From the NCBI GenBank assembly GCA_963841445.1, contig CAWJCP010000001.1, positions 248,001 through 312,000 of the forward strand: DNA of 64,000 nt, in the 5' to 3' direction. Every line of letters starts with the position of its first letter. The stretch's first letter is position 1. The notes beneath the pieces are model-generated. The model was not told the DNA's origin. It saw nothing but the letters and a program-made list of their open reading frames with translations, and did no database searches. The position numbers and the translations under genes are program-made. Shown here in pieces: positions 35,396-47,201 of this stretch. The DNA is from Mayfieldus sp963841445 (GTDB lineage: Bacteria > Actinomycetota > Thermoleophilia > Solirubrobacterales > 70-9).

Positions 35396-36270
35396 ATGGC
35401 CGTCGCGATCGAAGACCTAAAGCACCATTCGACCGGCAAGGTCCGCGAGATCTACGAGCTCGAGGACGACCTGCTGATGGTCGCCTCGGACCGGATCTCG
35501 GTCTACGACGTGGTCCTGCCGACGCCGATCCCGGACAAGGGAAAGGTGCTCAACCGGATGTCGATCTTCTGGTTCGAGCTGACCGGCGACATCGTCCCCA
35601 ACCACTTCATCTCCGAGGACGTCCCGGAGGAGGTCACCGACCGCGCGATGCGCGTGCGGCGGCTCGAGATGTACCCGGTCGAGTGCGTGGTGCGCGGCTA
35701 TCTCTCGGGCTCGGGCTGGCGCGAGTACCAGGAGTCCGGATCGGTCTGCGGAATCGAGCTGCCGGGCGGGCTGCGGGAGTCGGAGAAGCTGCCGGAGCCG
35801 ATCTTCACCCCCGCGACCAAGGCCGAGATCGGCGACCACGACGAGAACGTCGACTTCGACCGCGCCGCCGAGATCGTCGGCGACCGGGCGCTGATGGAGG
35901 AGCTGCGCCGGATCTCGATCGAGGTCTACCGGCGCGGCGCCGATCACGCGGCCGAGCGGGGCATCATCCTCGCCGACACCAAGTTCGAGCTCGGACGCTC
36001 GCCGGATGCCGAGATCGTGCTCGCCGACGAGGTCCTGACCCCCGACTCCTCGCGCTTCTGGCCCGCCGACGAATACGAGCCGGGGCGCTCGCAGCCGTCG
36101 TTCGACAAGCAGTTCGTGCGCGACTGGTCCGACGAGACGGCTGGGACCACACCCCGCCGGGGCCGGAGGTGCCCCCGGACGTGGTCGAGCAGACCCGCGG
36201 CAAGTACGTCGAGGCCTACGAGCGGATCACCGGCGCAGCCTTCGGCGGCTGGACGAGCACCGACCGGATG
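35396..36270 (+). CDS. purC: SAICAR synthetase, one or two frameshifts near the 3' end
   Basis: Phosphoribosylaminoimidazole-succinocarboxamide synthase. The N terminus has HHSTGKVREIYELEDDLLMV and ASDRISVYDVVLPTPIPDKG; the middle has VECVVRGYLSGSGWREY, IFTPATKAEIGDHDENVDF, GIILADTKFELG and DEVLTPDSSRFWP, all PurC signatures. At 36141 one C is missing (GGCCTGGG reads GGCTGGG); correcting it gives TAWDHTPPGPEVPPDVVEQT. A further extra G near 36266 would hide an overlapping TGA with the purS ATG at 36268. Likely start ATG 35396. The 5' part is undamaged. Confidence 0.9.
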
Positions 36271-36495
36271 AAGGCAAGGGTCCTGATCCGGCCCAAGGAG
36301 GGCATCCTCGACCCGCAGGGCAAGGCGGTCGAGCGGGCGCTGCCGGCGCTCGGCTTCGAGGACATCGCCCACGTGCGGGTCGGGCGGATGGTCGAGCTCG
36401 AGGCCGAGAACGCGACGAGATCCCGGCGCTCTGCGAGAAGCTGCTCGCCAACCCGCTGATCGAGGACTTCGAGATCGAGACGATCGAGCGAGTGA
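36268..36495 (+). CDS. purS: FGAM synthase subunit PurS, frameshifted
   Basis: Small (about 75-80 residue) subunit bridging PurL and PurQ. MKARVLIRPKEGILDPQGKA, VERALPALGFEDIAHVRVGR and MVELEAENA are visible before a missing C near 36413 (GCCGAC reads GCGAC). The other frame continues IPALCEKLLANPLIEDFEIE. The stop TGA is at 36493-36495 if one further base is corrected; it overlaps the purQ GTG. Confidence 0.85.
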
Positions 36496-37158
36496 TCGTG
36501 GGGCGTCGTCCAGTTCCCCGGCTCCTGCGACGAGCGCGACGCCCTCGCCGCCTGCGGGCTGACCGGCGAGGCGCGGCTGCTCTGGCACGGCGAGCACGAC
36601 CTCGGCGACGTCGACGCCGTCGTCGTGCCCGGCGGCTTCTCCTACGGCGACTACCTGCGCGCCGGCGCGATCGCCCGCTTCTCGCCGGCGATGGAGGCGG
36701 TGGCCGAGTTCGCCGCGCGGCGGCGGGCCGGTGCTCGGGATCTGCAACGGCTTCCAGGTCCTCTGCGAGGCGGGGCTGCTGCCCGGCGCGCTGCTCGTCA
36801 ACGAGGGGATTCGCTTCGTCTGCCGCCAGGTCGAGCTGGTCGTCGAGAGCAGCCGATCGCCGTTCACGCGCGGGCTCGAGCCGGGCGAGCCGGCTCTCGA
36901 TCCCGGTCAAGCACCAGGAGGGCCGCTACTTCGCCCCCGAGGAGGTGCTCGACGAGCTCGAGGCCAGCGGCCAGGTCGCGCTGCGCTACGCGCCGGGCCA
37001 GAACCCGAACGGCTCGGCCCGCGACATCGCCGGCGGTCACCAACGAGGCCGGCAACGTGCTCGGGCTGATGCCGCACCCCGAGCACGCCGTCGACGAGCT
37101 GACCGGCTCGGTCGACGGCCTGCGCCTCTTCGAGGCGCGGCGCGTGGCCACCGCATGA
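36492..37158 (+). CDS. purQ: FGAM synthase glutaminase subunit PurQ, frameshifted
   Basis: Class I glutamine amidotransferase subunit delivering ammonia to PurL. Pieces in three frames join as GVVQFPGSCDERDAL, VVPGGFSYGDYLRAGAIARF, VLGICNGFQVLCEAGLLPGA (nucleophile Cys in GICNGFQ) and LMPHPEHAVDEL (His/Glu of the triad). Extra bases near 36504, 36720, 36891 and 37035 break the frame; all are in G or C runs. The catalytic residues themselves are intact. It ends at TGA 37156-37158. Confidence 0.87.
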
Positions 37159-37203
37159 CGGCCCGCGCGCCGGGAAGCGCAGCTGAGCCGAGGTGGCGGT
37201 GAA

Positions 37204-39416
37204 TTGCCGCACCGCGAGCTCGGGCTCACCGACGCCGAGTACGAGCGGATCTGCGAGCTGATCGAGCGCGAGCCCAACGAGGTCGAGCTGGCGATGTTCT
37301 CGCTGCTCTGGTCCGAGCACTGCGCCTACAAGCACTCGCGCAAGCTGCTGCGCCGGCTGCCGACCGAGGGCGAGCGGGTGGTGATGGGCCCGGGCGAGAA
37401 CGCCGGCGCGGTCGACGTCGGCAACGGCTACGCGGCCGCCTTCAAGGTCGAGTCGCACAACCACCCGAGCGCCGTCGAGCCGTTCCAGGGCGCCGCGACC
37501 GGCGTCGGCGGGATCCTCCGCGACGTCTTCGCGCTCGGCGCGCGGCCGATCGCGGTGCTCGACTCGCTGCGCTTCGGCGAGCTCGACTCGGAGCGCTCGC
37601 GCTACCTGCTCGACGGCGCGGTGCGCGGGATCGGCGCCTACGGCAACTCGATCGGGGTGCCGACGGTCGGCGGCGAGATCTACTTCGAGGCCCCCTACGA
37701 GCACAACTGCCTGGTCAACGCGATGTGCGTCGGCCTGGCCCGCACCGACGAGATGGTCCGCGCGGCCGCGCGCCGGGCCCGGCAACGTCGTCGTCCTGAT
37801 GGGCGCCTCGACCGGGCGCGACGGGATCGGCGGCGCCTCGGTGCTCGCCTCGGCGGAGCTCGAGGAGGGCGACGAGGAAGCGCCCGACGCGTGCAGATCG
37901 GCGACCCCTTCGAGGAGTCGAAGCTGCTCGAGTGCTGCCTCGAGCTGCTCGAGCGCGGCCTGCTGGTCTCGCTGCAGGACCTCGGCGCCGCCGGGCTCAC
38001 CTCCTCGGCCGGCGAGATGGCCTCGGCGGGCGGGGTCGGGATCGACATCGACGTCGGCCGGGTGCCGCTGCGCGAGGCCGACATGGAGCCGTTCGAGATG
38101 ATGGTCTCCGAGTCGCAGGAGCGGATGCTGGCCGTGGTCGAGCCGGCGCGACGTCGAGACGGTGCTGGCGGTCTGCGAGAAGTGGCAGACCGGCGCCGCG
38201 GCGATCGGCGAGGTCACCGACAGCGGCCGGATCCGGGTCCTGCGCGGCGGCGAGGTGGTCGGCGACATGCCGGTCGCGGCGCTCGTCGACGAGTGCCCGC
38301 TCTACGACCTCGAGCCCGGCGAGCCCGAGCGGCTGGACCTACGGCAACCGAGCGCCGACGCTCGGCCGCGGCGACGCCGACCCCGGCGACGCCGCTGCTC
38401 GGCGCTGCTGCGCTCGCCCAACGTCGCCTCGAAGCGCTGGGCCTTCGAGCAGTACGACTCGATCGTCGGCTCGCGCACCGTGCGCCGGCCCGAGGCCGGC
38501 CGACGCCGCGGTGCTGCACGCTCCCCGAGGCCGGGAACGCGATCGCGGTCGCGATCGACGGCAACGGCCGCCGCGTCGCCTGCGACCCTACGCGCGGCGC
38601 GATCGAGGCGGTGCTCGAGTGCGCCGCCAACCTCGCCTGCGTCGGCGCCGAGCCGCTCGGGGTGACCAACTGCCTCAACTTCGGCAACCCCGAGAAGCCG
38701 CGCCGTCGCCTGGCAGCTCGAGCGAGGCGGTCGACGGGCCTCGCGGAGGCCTGCGAGGCGCTCGGCGTCCCGGTCGTCGGCGGCAACGTCTCGCTCTACA
38801 ACGAGGGCCGCGAAGGGCCGATCTACCCGACGCCGGTGATCGGCATGGTCGGCGAGCTGCCCGACCCGGCGCCGCGCCGCGCGGCAGCGGCGTTCGCGCG
38901 CGAGGGCGACGCGATCGCGCTGGTCGGGCCCGTTCGCGCCCTCGCTGGCCGGCTCGGAGCTGGCGAAGCTGCGCGGCGAGCTCGACCTCGGGCTGCCGCG
39001 GGGTCGACGCTCGAGCGCGTCGCGCGCGGCGCATCGCGGCGCGTCCGCGAAGCGGTGCGCTCCGGCGCGCTCGCCTCCGCCCACGACGTCAGCGACGGCG
39101 GGCTGGCCTGCGCGCTCGCCGAGTCGGCGATCGCAGGCGGGATCGGCTGCCGGATCGACCTCGACCCGCTGGTCGAGGAGCGCGGCGGCTCCGGCGAGAC
39201 GGCGCTGTTCGGCGAGGGGCCGGGCGGCTTCGTGATCAGCGGCGCGCGCGCGAGCGCTCGAGGCGCTCGGCTCGGAGCGCTGCCGTGCTGTCGATCGGCG
39301 AGGTCGGCGGCGACTCGATCGAGATCGCGGCGGCGGAGCGGCCGCTCTCGGTCCCGCTCGCCGACGCCGAGCGCGCCTGGCGCTCGCTGGCCGAGCGCGC
39401 CGAGGCCAGAGCCTGA
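37204..39416 (+). CDS. purL: FGAM synthase subunit PurL, multiple frameshifts
   Basis: Large ATP-dependent subunit converting FGAR to FGAM. The first 185 residues are intact (LTDAEYERICELIEREPNEV, WSEHCAYKHSRKLLRRLP, VESHNHPSAVEPFQGAATGV with the catalytic His). Later pieces in all three frames include VVLMGASTGRDGIGGASVLA, QDLGAAGLTSSAGEMA, MVSESQERMLAVV, GVTNCLNFGNPEKP, VVGGNVSLYNEG and AHDVSDGGLACALAESAI. At least eight indels (for example near 37775, 37880, 38150 and 38336) disrupt it. The TTG at 37204 is the likely start. The order purC-S-Q-L-F-N is the usual one. Confidence 0.88.
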
Positions 39417-39520
39417 ACGCAGCTGACCGGGATGCTGGCCGATCCGCCACCGTTGCTACCCTGCCGGGGTAGGCACTCCGCCTGCGCGTCACCACCCTCG
39501 ATCGCGAGGCAAAGCGCCCT

Positions 39521-40976
39521 TTGACCGCTACTGAGCGGCTCCGATCACGATCGCGAGGGCCCGCGCGACGAGTGCGGCGTGTTCGGCGTATACGCGCCCG
39601 GCCACGAGGTCGCCCGCCTCGCCTACTTCGGCCTCTACGCGCTCCAGCACCGCGGCCAGGAGTCGGCCGGCATCGCCACCTGCGAGGGCGGCCACATCAC
39701 CACGCTGCGCGACGCCGGGCTCGTCTCCCAGGTCTTCGACGAGGAGAAGCTGCGCGCGCTGGAGGGCGACATGGCGATCGGCCACGTCCGCTACTCGACC
39801 ACCGGCGGCGGCGCCTGGGAGAACGCGCAGCCGGTCTGGCGCGACGACGGGCGCGAGCTGGCGCTCGCCCACAACGGCAACCTCACCAACGCGGTCGAGC
39901 TCTACAACGAGCTGCGCGAGCGGGGGCTCGAGTTCCGCGGCACCTCCGACTCGGAGATCATCGCCGCGCTGCTCTCCTCCAACGACGGCGCGCTACATCG
40001 AGGACGCGGTCGCCGACGTGATGCCGCGGCTGCGAGGGCGCCTACTCGACGGTCGTGATGACCAAGCACGCGATCGTCGCCTTCCGCGACCCGCACGGGG
40101 TGCGGCCGCTGTCGCTCGGGCGAGCTCGGACGAGCGCTTCGTGGTCGCCTCGGAGAGCTGCGCCTTCGACATCATCGGCGCCGAGCTGCTGCGCGAGGTC
40201 CATCCCGGGCGAGATGGTCTCGCTGACCGAGCGCGGGCTCGAGATGCGCCAGGTCGTCGCGCGCCGACCGCCCGGCCTTCTGCGTCTTCGAGCACATCTA
40301 CTTCTCGCGGCCCGACTCGCGGCTCGAGGGCCGCGTGCTGCAGCAGGTGCGCGGGCGGATGGGCGAGATCCTCGCGCGCGAGGCGCCGGTCGACGCCGAC
40401 CTGGTGATCTCGGTGCCCGACTCCGGCAACCCCGCCGCGAACGGCTTCGCCCGCGCCTCGGGGCTGCCCCAGGACGACGGCCTGATCAAGAACCGCTACG
40501 TCGCCCGCACCTTCATCCAGCCCGGCCAGGAGCTGCGCAAGCACGGCCTGCGGATGAAGTTCAACCCGCTGCCGGAGATCGTCGCCGGCAAGCGCGTCGT
40601 CGTCGTCGACGACTCGATCGTGCGCGGCAACACGACGCGCCAGATCGTCGGCATGCTGCGCGACGCCGGCGCCGCCGAGGTCCACCTGCGGATCTCGGCG
40701 CCGCCGATCCGCCATCCCTGCCACTACGGCATCGACATGTCGACGCGCGAGGAGATGATCGCCCACGACCGCACGATCGACGAGGTCGCCGCCGAGCTCG
40801 GGGCCGACTCGCTCGCCTACCTCTCGATCGAGGGCGTCTACGAGGCAGTCGGAAGCGGCGCGGAAGCGCACTGCGACGCCTGCTTCACCGGCCCCTATCC
40901 GCTCGGAGACGACCCCGAATCCGCGAACGGCAAGTTCGCCCTCGAGGAGATCGAGGTCGTGCCGGTGAGCCGCTGA
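39521..40976 (+). CDS. purF: amidophosphoribosyltransferase PurF, frameshifted
   Basis: First committed enzyme of purine synthesis. The catalytic N-terminal Cys is in DECGVFGVYAPGHEVARLAY (Cys codon 39573-39575) after a short propeptide that needs one indel near 39550 to join the TTG at 39521. The glutaminase domain shows ALQHRGQESAGIAT, GHVRYSTTG and LAHNGNLTN. Breaks occur near 39990, 40038, 40120, 40205 and 40266. From 40335 the transferase domain is intact: VPDSGNPAANGFARASGL and the PRPP loop VVVVDDSIVRGNTTRQIV. CHYGIDM is typical of the actinobacterial form. No purM follows, which is unusual. Confidence 0.9.
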
Positions 40977-40986
40977 CCGACGCCCG

Positions 40987-41604
40987 GTGGCCGACTTCAA
41001 GCTCTGCGTGCTCGCCTCCGGCACGGGCACCAACCTGCAGGCGATCATCGACCAGCTGCACGGCAGCGACGGGATCGAGGTCGCCGGGGTGGCGTCCGAC
41101 AAGCCCGGCGCGCATGGCGCTGCGGCGGGCCGAGGCGGCGGGGATCGAGACCGCGGTCTTCGAGCGCGGCGACTACCCCGGCCGCGAGGCCCGCGACGCC
41201 GCGATCGGTGACTGGATCGACGCGCGGGCGCCGACCTGATCGTGCTCGCCGGCTACATGCAGCTGCTCTCTCCCTCCTTCGTGACCCGCTTCCCGAACCG
41301 GATCGTCAACGTGCACCCGGCGCTGCTGCCCTCGTTCCCCGGCCTCGACGCGATCGGACAGGCGCTCGAGCATGGCGTGAAGATCACCGGGGTCACGGTT
41401 CATTTCATCGACGAGGGCGTCGACTCGGGCCCGATCATCGTCCAGCACCCGATACCGGTGCCCGCGGATCGCGACCGCGCGGCGCTCGAGGAGGCGATCC
41501 ACGCCACCGAGCATGCTCTGCTGCCCGAGGCGATTCGACTGATCGCGCAGGGTCGGGTCCGCATGGATCGCGAGGATCCGCGCCTGGTCTGGATCGACGG
41601 CTAG
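40987..41604 (+). CDS. purN: GAR transformylase PurN, frameshifted
   Basis: Folate-dependent formyltransferase for step 3 of purine synthesis. FKLCVLASGTGTNLQAII opens the Rossmann-like domain. Breaks near 41112 and 41229 separate RRAEAAGIETAVFERGDYPG from LIVLAGYMQLLSPSFV. The catalytic region is then clean: NVHPALLPSFPGLDAI (Asn, His), VTVHFIDEGVDSGPII (Asp). It ends at TAG 41602-41604. GTG start 10 nt after purF. Confidence 0.9.
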
Positions 41605-41652
41605 CGGCGTCGGCGAGGTGGATTACCCAATAGTGGTAGATATTTAGTAACC

Positions 41653-41668
41653 GATTCGGGTACGAATC
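41653..41668. promoter_or_regulatory. dyad upstream of a secreted-protein gene
   Basis: GATTCG-GGTA-CGAATC within an AT-richer 131-bp gap after purN. Perfect 6-bp arms; candidate operator or promoter element. Confidence 0.3.
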
Positions 41669-41735
41669 AGGACGTGGAGCCAGCGGATCCGGCAGCCACG
41701 ACTCAGGAAGAGACGAAAAGCAGGAGGCTCACCCC

Positions 41736-42365
41736 ATGAGAAAGCTCAAGACGCGCCTCGCGGCGCTCGTCCTCAGCGCTTGCGCGGTCGCCTTGATCGC
41801 GGCGCCCGCCGCCCAGAGCGCCGACGCGGTTCTCCCCTTCGACAACTGGAAGGTCAGCGGGACGCTCGGCCTCAAGAAGCTCAACCAGAACATCCAGGTT
41901 CCGGCGACTTCGACGTTCAACGGCGAGGCCAACCTCACGCAGGGCACGATCTCGGGCCACACGACGATCCCCGACTTCACCACGCCGGTGAAATTGCTCG
42001 GGTTGGTGCCCACCCAGGTGGCGCTGTCGATCAAGGAGACCTCTCCGACGACCGGCACGATTCATTTCGACCAAACCGGGAACAGCATCGTCGACGCCAG
42101 CACCGCCGCCGACGTGCGGATCAGGAAGCTGTCGCTGCTCGGCCTTTCGGTTCCGCCCGGCGCCAACTGCCATACGTCGTCACCGGTCGTTCTGCCGCTC
42201 CAAGGGTCGTCGCGTTTGGTGGACCTCGGCACCAAGGGCATCGCGTTCAACGGGACCTATGACCTTCCCCGGCTGACCGGATGCGGCCTGCTGACCCCGA
42301 CTCTGAACCTGCTGATGGCCGGTCCGAACAATCCATTCACGCTGGGGCTGAAGCCACCCTTCTGA
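41736..42365 (+). CDS. secreted protein of unknown function
   Basis: 209 residues with a clear signal peptide (LAALVLSACAVALIAAPAAQ, cleavage near QSADA). The mature part is beta-rich (WKVSGTLGLKKLNQNIQVP, VALSIKETSPTTGTIHF, GIAFNGTYDLPRLTGCG), with two Cys. I do not recognise a family. A ribosome site AGGAGG lies upstream. It is undamaged although it lies in the indel-rich half. Confidence 0.75.
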   Translation: MRKLKTRLAALVLSACAVALIAAPAAQSADAVLPFDNWKVSGTLGLKKLNQNIQVPATSTFNGEANLTQGTISGHTTIPDFTTPVKLLGLVPTQVALSIKETSPTTGTIHFDQTGNSIVDASTAADVRIRKLSLLGLSVPPGANCHTSSPVVLPLQGSSRLVDLGTKGIAFNGTYDLPRLTGCGLLTPTLNLLMAGPNNPFTLGLKPPF

Positions 42366-42437
42366 GCAGCAGCCGGCTCCGCGACCCGGATCTCAAATCT
42401 CGCATTTAGCGCGAACTGGGCCGCCACAGTGGTCCGG

Positions 42438-42471
42438 TTCGCGTTTCGCCGGCCTCTATTTCGCGTTCCGC
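42438..42471 (+). promoter_or_regulatory. tandem 12-nt direct repeats upstream of purH
   Basis: TTCGCGTTTCGC (42438-42449) and TTCGCGTTCCGC (42460-42471), one mismatch, start-to-start distance 22 nt (two helical turns), about 52 nt before the purH ATG. Suggestive of a cooperatively bound operator. Confidence 0.4.
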
Positions 42472-42522
42472 ATTGGCGACATCTAGGATCGAGCGTCAGG
42501 ATCCCCACCCGATGCTGAGCGA

Positions 42523-44167
<1,645 letters not shown>

Positions 44168-44265
44168 GCGCCACCAGCACCCGACGATCGCCAGCGACGA
44201 CACAAAAGCGGGTAACGGCGTGCCCGTGGGTAAATGATTCGTCCAATCCTGCCGATTGCTATTGG

Positions 44266-45483
44266 GTGACGGCCAGGCAGTCGAAAGCTCTGGGCAGCGG
44301 ACGCACGGTCCTGATCCTCGGCGTGATCGCCTATCACGCCGCGCGGGTCTTCGACCAGTCTCCGTTCTACGTCAAGACGCCCACACCGCTCGAGTCACTC
44401 GCCCCGGTGATGCTCTTCGGCGCCCTGCTCGGCATGCCCCTCTTCTTCGCCTTCGCCGGGCTTTCGATCTGGCATTCGCTGCGAGCGCGCGGAGCCCAGA
44501 GGTTCATCGGCGAGCGGGCGGGGCGGCTGCTGGCGCCGTTCCTCGCCGGAGTCGTGCTGCTGGTGCCGCTGCAGGTCTTCGTCGCCCGTCGAGCCGGCGG
44601 GGAGGACCTCTCCTACATGAGCAACCTGAGGACATTCTTCGACGTCCATTTCACGCCTCAGTTCCCGATCCCGGTCAGCGGGACCTGGTTCGACCTCGCC
44701 CACCTCTGGTTCCTCGGCTACCTGTTCGCCTTCACGATCCTCTTGCTGCCGGGCCTGCTGTGGCTGCAACGCCGACCGGCGCTGCCGGTGCTCAAGGCCC
44801 GTGGAGCCGCGGCGATCTGGATCCTGTCCGCGCTCGGCGTCGTCGCTGTCGAGACCATCCTCGGGACCGAGGCCGCCGGCGGCTGGAATCGCTGGACCTA
44901 CCTCGTGTTCCTGGCGCTGGGGGTCTCTATTGCGATTCAGCCTGCGGTTGCAGGCTTGGTCGCCCGGCGGTGGCGAATGATCTTCGTCGCTGCGGTCGCC
45001 AGCTTCGTCGCTCTGGCGGTTGCCTGCCAGCAGCTCGGGGGAGAATTCAGCGACTCGCTTACGAGCGGCTCAGCGCTCGCCCCGATGCTGTGGCGCGCCG
45101 GCAAGGGGCTGACCATGATGCTCTTCCTGATGGCGGTCGTCGGCTCGGTTGTCGACCATCAGGCCGCGCCAGCGCGATCGGGCCGAACCACCGCGTTCCT
45201 CTCCTTCCTCGGGCCGATCTCCCTACCTCTCTACATCGTCCACCAGGTGATTCTCGTCGCCTTGGCCTACTGGATCGTGTCCTGGTCGGTCCCGGTTGCC
45301 GCCCAGTGGCTGGTTCTGGTCTTGCTCACGGTTGGGCTCTCGATCGCGAGCGTCGAACTGGCGGCCCGCACGCGCTTTGGCAGGCTGATGCTGGGAATGA
45401 AGCCAGGGCGTCGTTCGCCGATCCCGGCACCGAATCTGAGACCGGAGCGCAGGGGCGACCTGGATCCGCTCCCGACTACCTGA
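44266..45483 (+). CDS. acyltransferase-3 family membrane protein
   Basis: 405-residue polytopic protein with about ten hydrophobic helices, undamaged in a damaged region. Early LILGVIAYHAARVF carries the conserved His of the acyltransferase-3 family, and FFAFAGLSIWHSLRARG with RFIGERAGRLLAPFLAGVVL matches its second and third helices. FDLAHLWFLGYLFAFTILLL and ISLPLYIVHQVILVALAYW are also typical. These proteins O-acylate surface glycans or other extracytoplasmic acceptors; the acceptor here is unknown. The GTG start at 44266 is chosen; TTG 44263 is equally possible. Confidence 0.8.
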   Translation: MTARQSKALGSGRTVLILGVIAYHAARVFDQSPFYVKTPTPLESLAPVMLFGALLGMPLFFAFAGLSIWHSLRARGAQRFIGERAGRLLAPFLAGVVLLVPLQVFVARRAGGEDLSYMSNLRTFFDVHFTPQFPIPVSGTWFDLAHLWFLGYLFAFTILLLPGLLWLQRRPALPVLKARGAAAIWILSALGVVAVETILGTEAAGGWNRWTYLVFLALGVSIAIQPAVAGLVARRWRMIFVAAVASFVALAVACQQLGGEFSDSLTSGSALAPMLWRAGKGLTMMLFLMAVVGSVVDHQAAPARSGRTTAFLSFLGPISLPLYIVHQVILVALAYWIVSWSVPVAAQWLVLVLLTVGLSIASVELAARTRFGRLMLGMKPGRRSPIPAPNLRPERRGDLDPLPTT

Positions 45484-45537
45484 GCTCGGACACGGCGGCG
45501 AGGACATGGCGGCGACCTACCGCGCCGCCAGAAAGTC

Positions 45538-46049
45538 CTAAGGAGAAAGCGGGCCGCCACTCGCTGGGCGCTGGATCGGCTCCCCGCAGGCGCCGAGGCC
45601 GTAGACGAAGGCAAGCTGCCGGGCCCGCCGCAGGGCGGGAGGAATGCCGCTGCCGCGAGTGAGCAGCGTCGGGTCGGAGCGCAGCTGGCGGATCCCGAGC
45701 TCGGCGAGGTCGAGGATGCGGGCGATCTGGCGCTCGTCAGCGGCCGGCGGCCTCAGCCGGCGCAGGCGACCGTACTGGTGGGTCAGGATCGGGATCGCCT
45801 CGCGGTTCGCGAAGCCGTCGCCGCGGCGTCGCTCGGGTCCCGGTCCACCGGCAGGTCGCCGAAATAGCGGTTGCCGGCCAGGATCAGCCGCTTGCGTCCC
45901 TGCGCGCAGATGCGGTCGGCGCGGTCCACGAAGGCGCCGCGGTCAAGGCCGCTGAGCACCGCCGCCGGGGTCGTCTCGCCCGCGCCGCCTCCGCAGCCGA
46001 GCGGGACCGCGAGCAGGCCGATGGCCGCGCAGGCCAGAAAAGGGCGCAT
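45538..46049 (-). CDS. small secreted or lipoprotein-like protein, one frameshift
   Basis: N-terminal RPFLACAAIGLLAVPLGCGG is a signal sequence ending at a possible lipidation Cys, although the lipobox is imperfect. FVDRADRICAQGRKRLILAG follows. One G is missing near 45820 (GCGGAC reads GCGAC); the other frame continues FANREAIPILTHQYGRLRRL, RPPAADERQIARILDLAELG and IPPALRRARQLAFVYGLGACG to a TAG at 45538. The reconstructed protein has about 170 residues. The pattern (CxQA/RICA near the N terminus, FGLxxCG at the end) recalls small actinobacterial secreted proteins of unknown function. Confidence 0.65.
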
Positions 46050-46089
46050 TCGGGAGAGGCTAGCCAGCTGCCCCGAGCGGCTCGTCGAG

Positions 46090-46162
46090 TGGGCCCCCTG
46101 GGACTCGAACCCAGTCTGCCGGCTTAAAAGGCCGGACGTCTAACCCGTTGACTTAGAGGCCC
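46090..46162 (-). tRNA. tRNA-Lys (anticodon UUU)
   Basis: 73 nt. The acceptor GGGCCTC pairs with the 3' GGGGCCC-type strand. The anticodon arm CCGGC-CTTTTAA-GCCGG has TTT at positions 34-36. The T arm CTGGG-TTCGAGT-CCCAG is perfect. Discriminator base A; CCA is not encoded. The cloverleaf is undamaged. Confidence 0.95.
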
Positions 46163-46193
46163 GTGGCGATGGTATCCGCGCTTGCCCGGCGGG

Positions 46194-46993
46194 TCAGGAA
46201 GCTCGGGCAGCCCCTCCTCGGGCGTCGAGGCCTCGGCGTGGAGCTTGCGCGGGATCCGCCCGGCCTGCCGCGCCGCGTAGCCGGCCTCGACGGCGTTGCG
46301 CATCGCCGCGCGCCATCGTCACCGGGTCCTCGGCGCGCGAGACCGCGCTCGCCAGCAGGACGCCGTCGCAGCCCAGCTCCATCGCCAGCGCCGCATCGGA
46401 CGCGGTGCCGATGCCGGCGTCGAGGATCACCGGCACGCCGGCGCCGCTCGACGATGATCCGCGAGGTTGTAGGGGTTGCGGATGCCCGCGCCGGAGCCGA
46501 TCGGCGAGCCGAGCGGCATCACCGCCGCGCAGCCGGCCTCCTCGAGCCGGCGGGCGAGGATCGGGTCGTCGTTCGTGTAGGGCAGGACGGTGAAGCCGTC
46601 GTCGACCAGCTTCTCGGCGGCGTCGAGCAGCTCGACCGCGTCGGGTAGCAGCGTGCGGTCGTCGCCGATCACCTCGAGCTTGACCCAGTCGGTCTCGAAC
46701 GCCTCGCGCGCCAGCTGCGCCGTGCGGACCGCGTCGCGGGCCGTGTAGCAGCCGGCCGTGTTGGGCAGCGCGAAGAGCCCGAGCCGGTCGATCACGTCGA
46801 GCAGCGAGCCCTGGCGCCGGGATCGACCCGGCGCAGCGCGACGGTGACGATCTCGGTGCCCGAGGCGACGAGCGCCTGCTCGAGCGTCGCTCGAGCGAGC
46901 GAAAGCCGCCGGTGCCGACGATCAGCCGCGAGCCCCAGCTCCGGCCGCCGAGCTCGAAGTCGGCGATCCCGCCGGTGCCCTCGCCGCGCTCAC
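46194..46993 (-). CDS. thiG: thiazole synthase ThiG, frameshifted
   Basis: Makes the thiazole phosphate of thiamine from DXP, dehydroglycine and ThiS-thiocarboxylate. Pieces: FELGGRSWGSRLIVGTGGF, VIDRLGLFALPNTAGCYTAR, DWVKLEVIGDDRTLLPDAVE with the catalytic Lys, VLPYTNDDPILARRLEEAGC, AVMPLGSPIGSGAGIRNPYN and VPVILDAGIGTASDAALAME. At least five indels separate them. GTG 46993 is the likely start, overlapping thiS. The final frame to the TGA at 46194 is uncertain because of indels. Third gene of the riboswitch-controlled operon. Confidence 0.88.
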
Positions 46994-47201
46994 GCAGCCA
47001 CCCTGGATCGCCGCCACGACCTCGACCCGCTGCCCGTCGCGCGAGCGTCGCGCTCCCACTCGCCGCGCGGGACGACCTCGCCGTCGACCGCGACCGCGAC
47101 GCCGCGCGCGCCGCGGTCGCCGCCGGCCGCGCGCGACCGCGTCGGCGACGGTCGCCCCGTCGCGCGAGCTCGCCGCGCTCGCCGTTCAGCTCGATCATCA
47201 T
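46992..47201 (-). CDS. thiS: sulfur carrier protein ThiS, frameshifted
   Basis: Ubiquitin-like carrier (about 65 residues) whose C-terminal Gly-Gly accepts sulfur for ThiG. MIELNGERGELA begins the protein; VAVAVDGEVVPRGEWERT and VEVVAAIQGG end it, but several indels scramble the frame between them. The ATG overlaps the thiO stop as ATGA. The normal Gly-Gly is followed in the raw sequence by TGC GTG A, implying one more base error at the stop. Confidence 0.8.

Noticed and set aside
36141..40976. Programmed ribosomal frameshifting in the purine genes
   Set aside because: Shifts are too many, of both signs, at different run contexts, and without slippery sites or conserved structures; consensus error is simpler.
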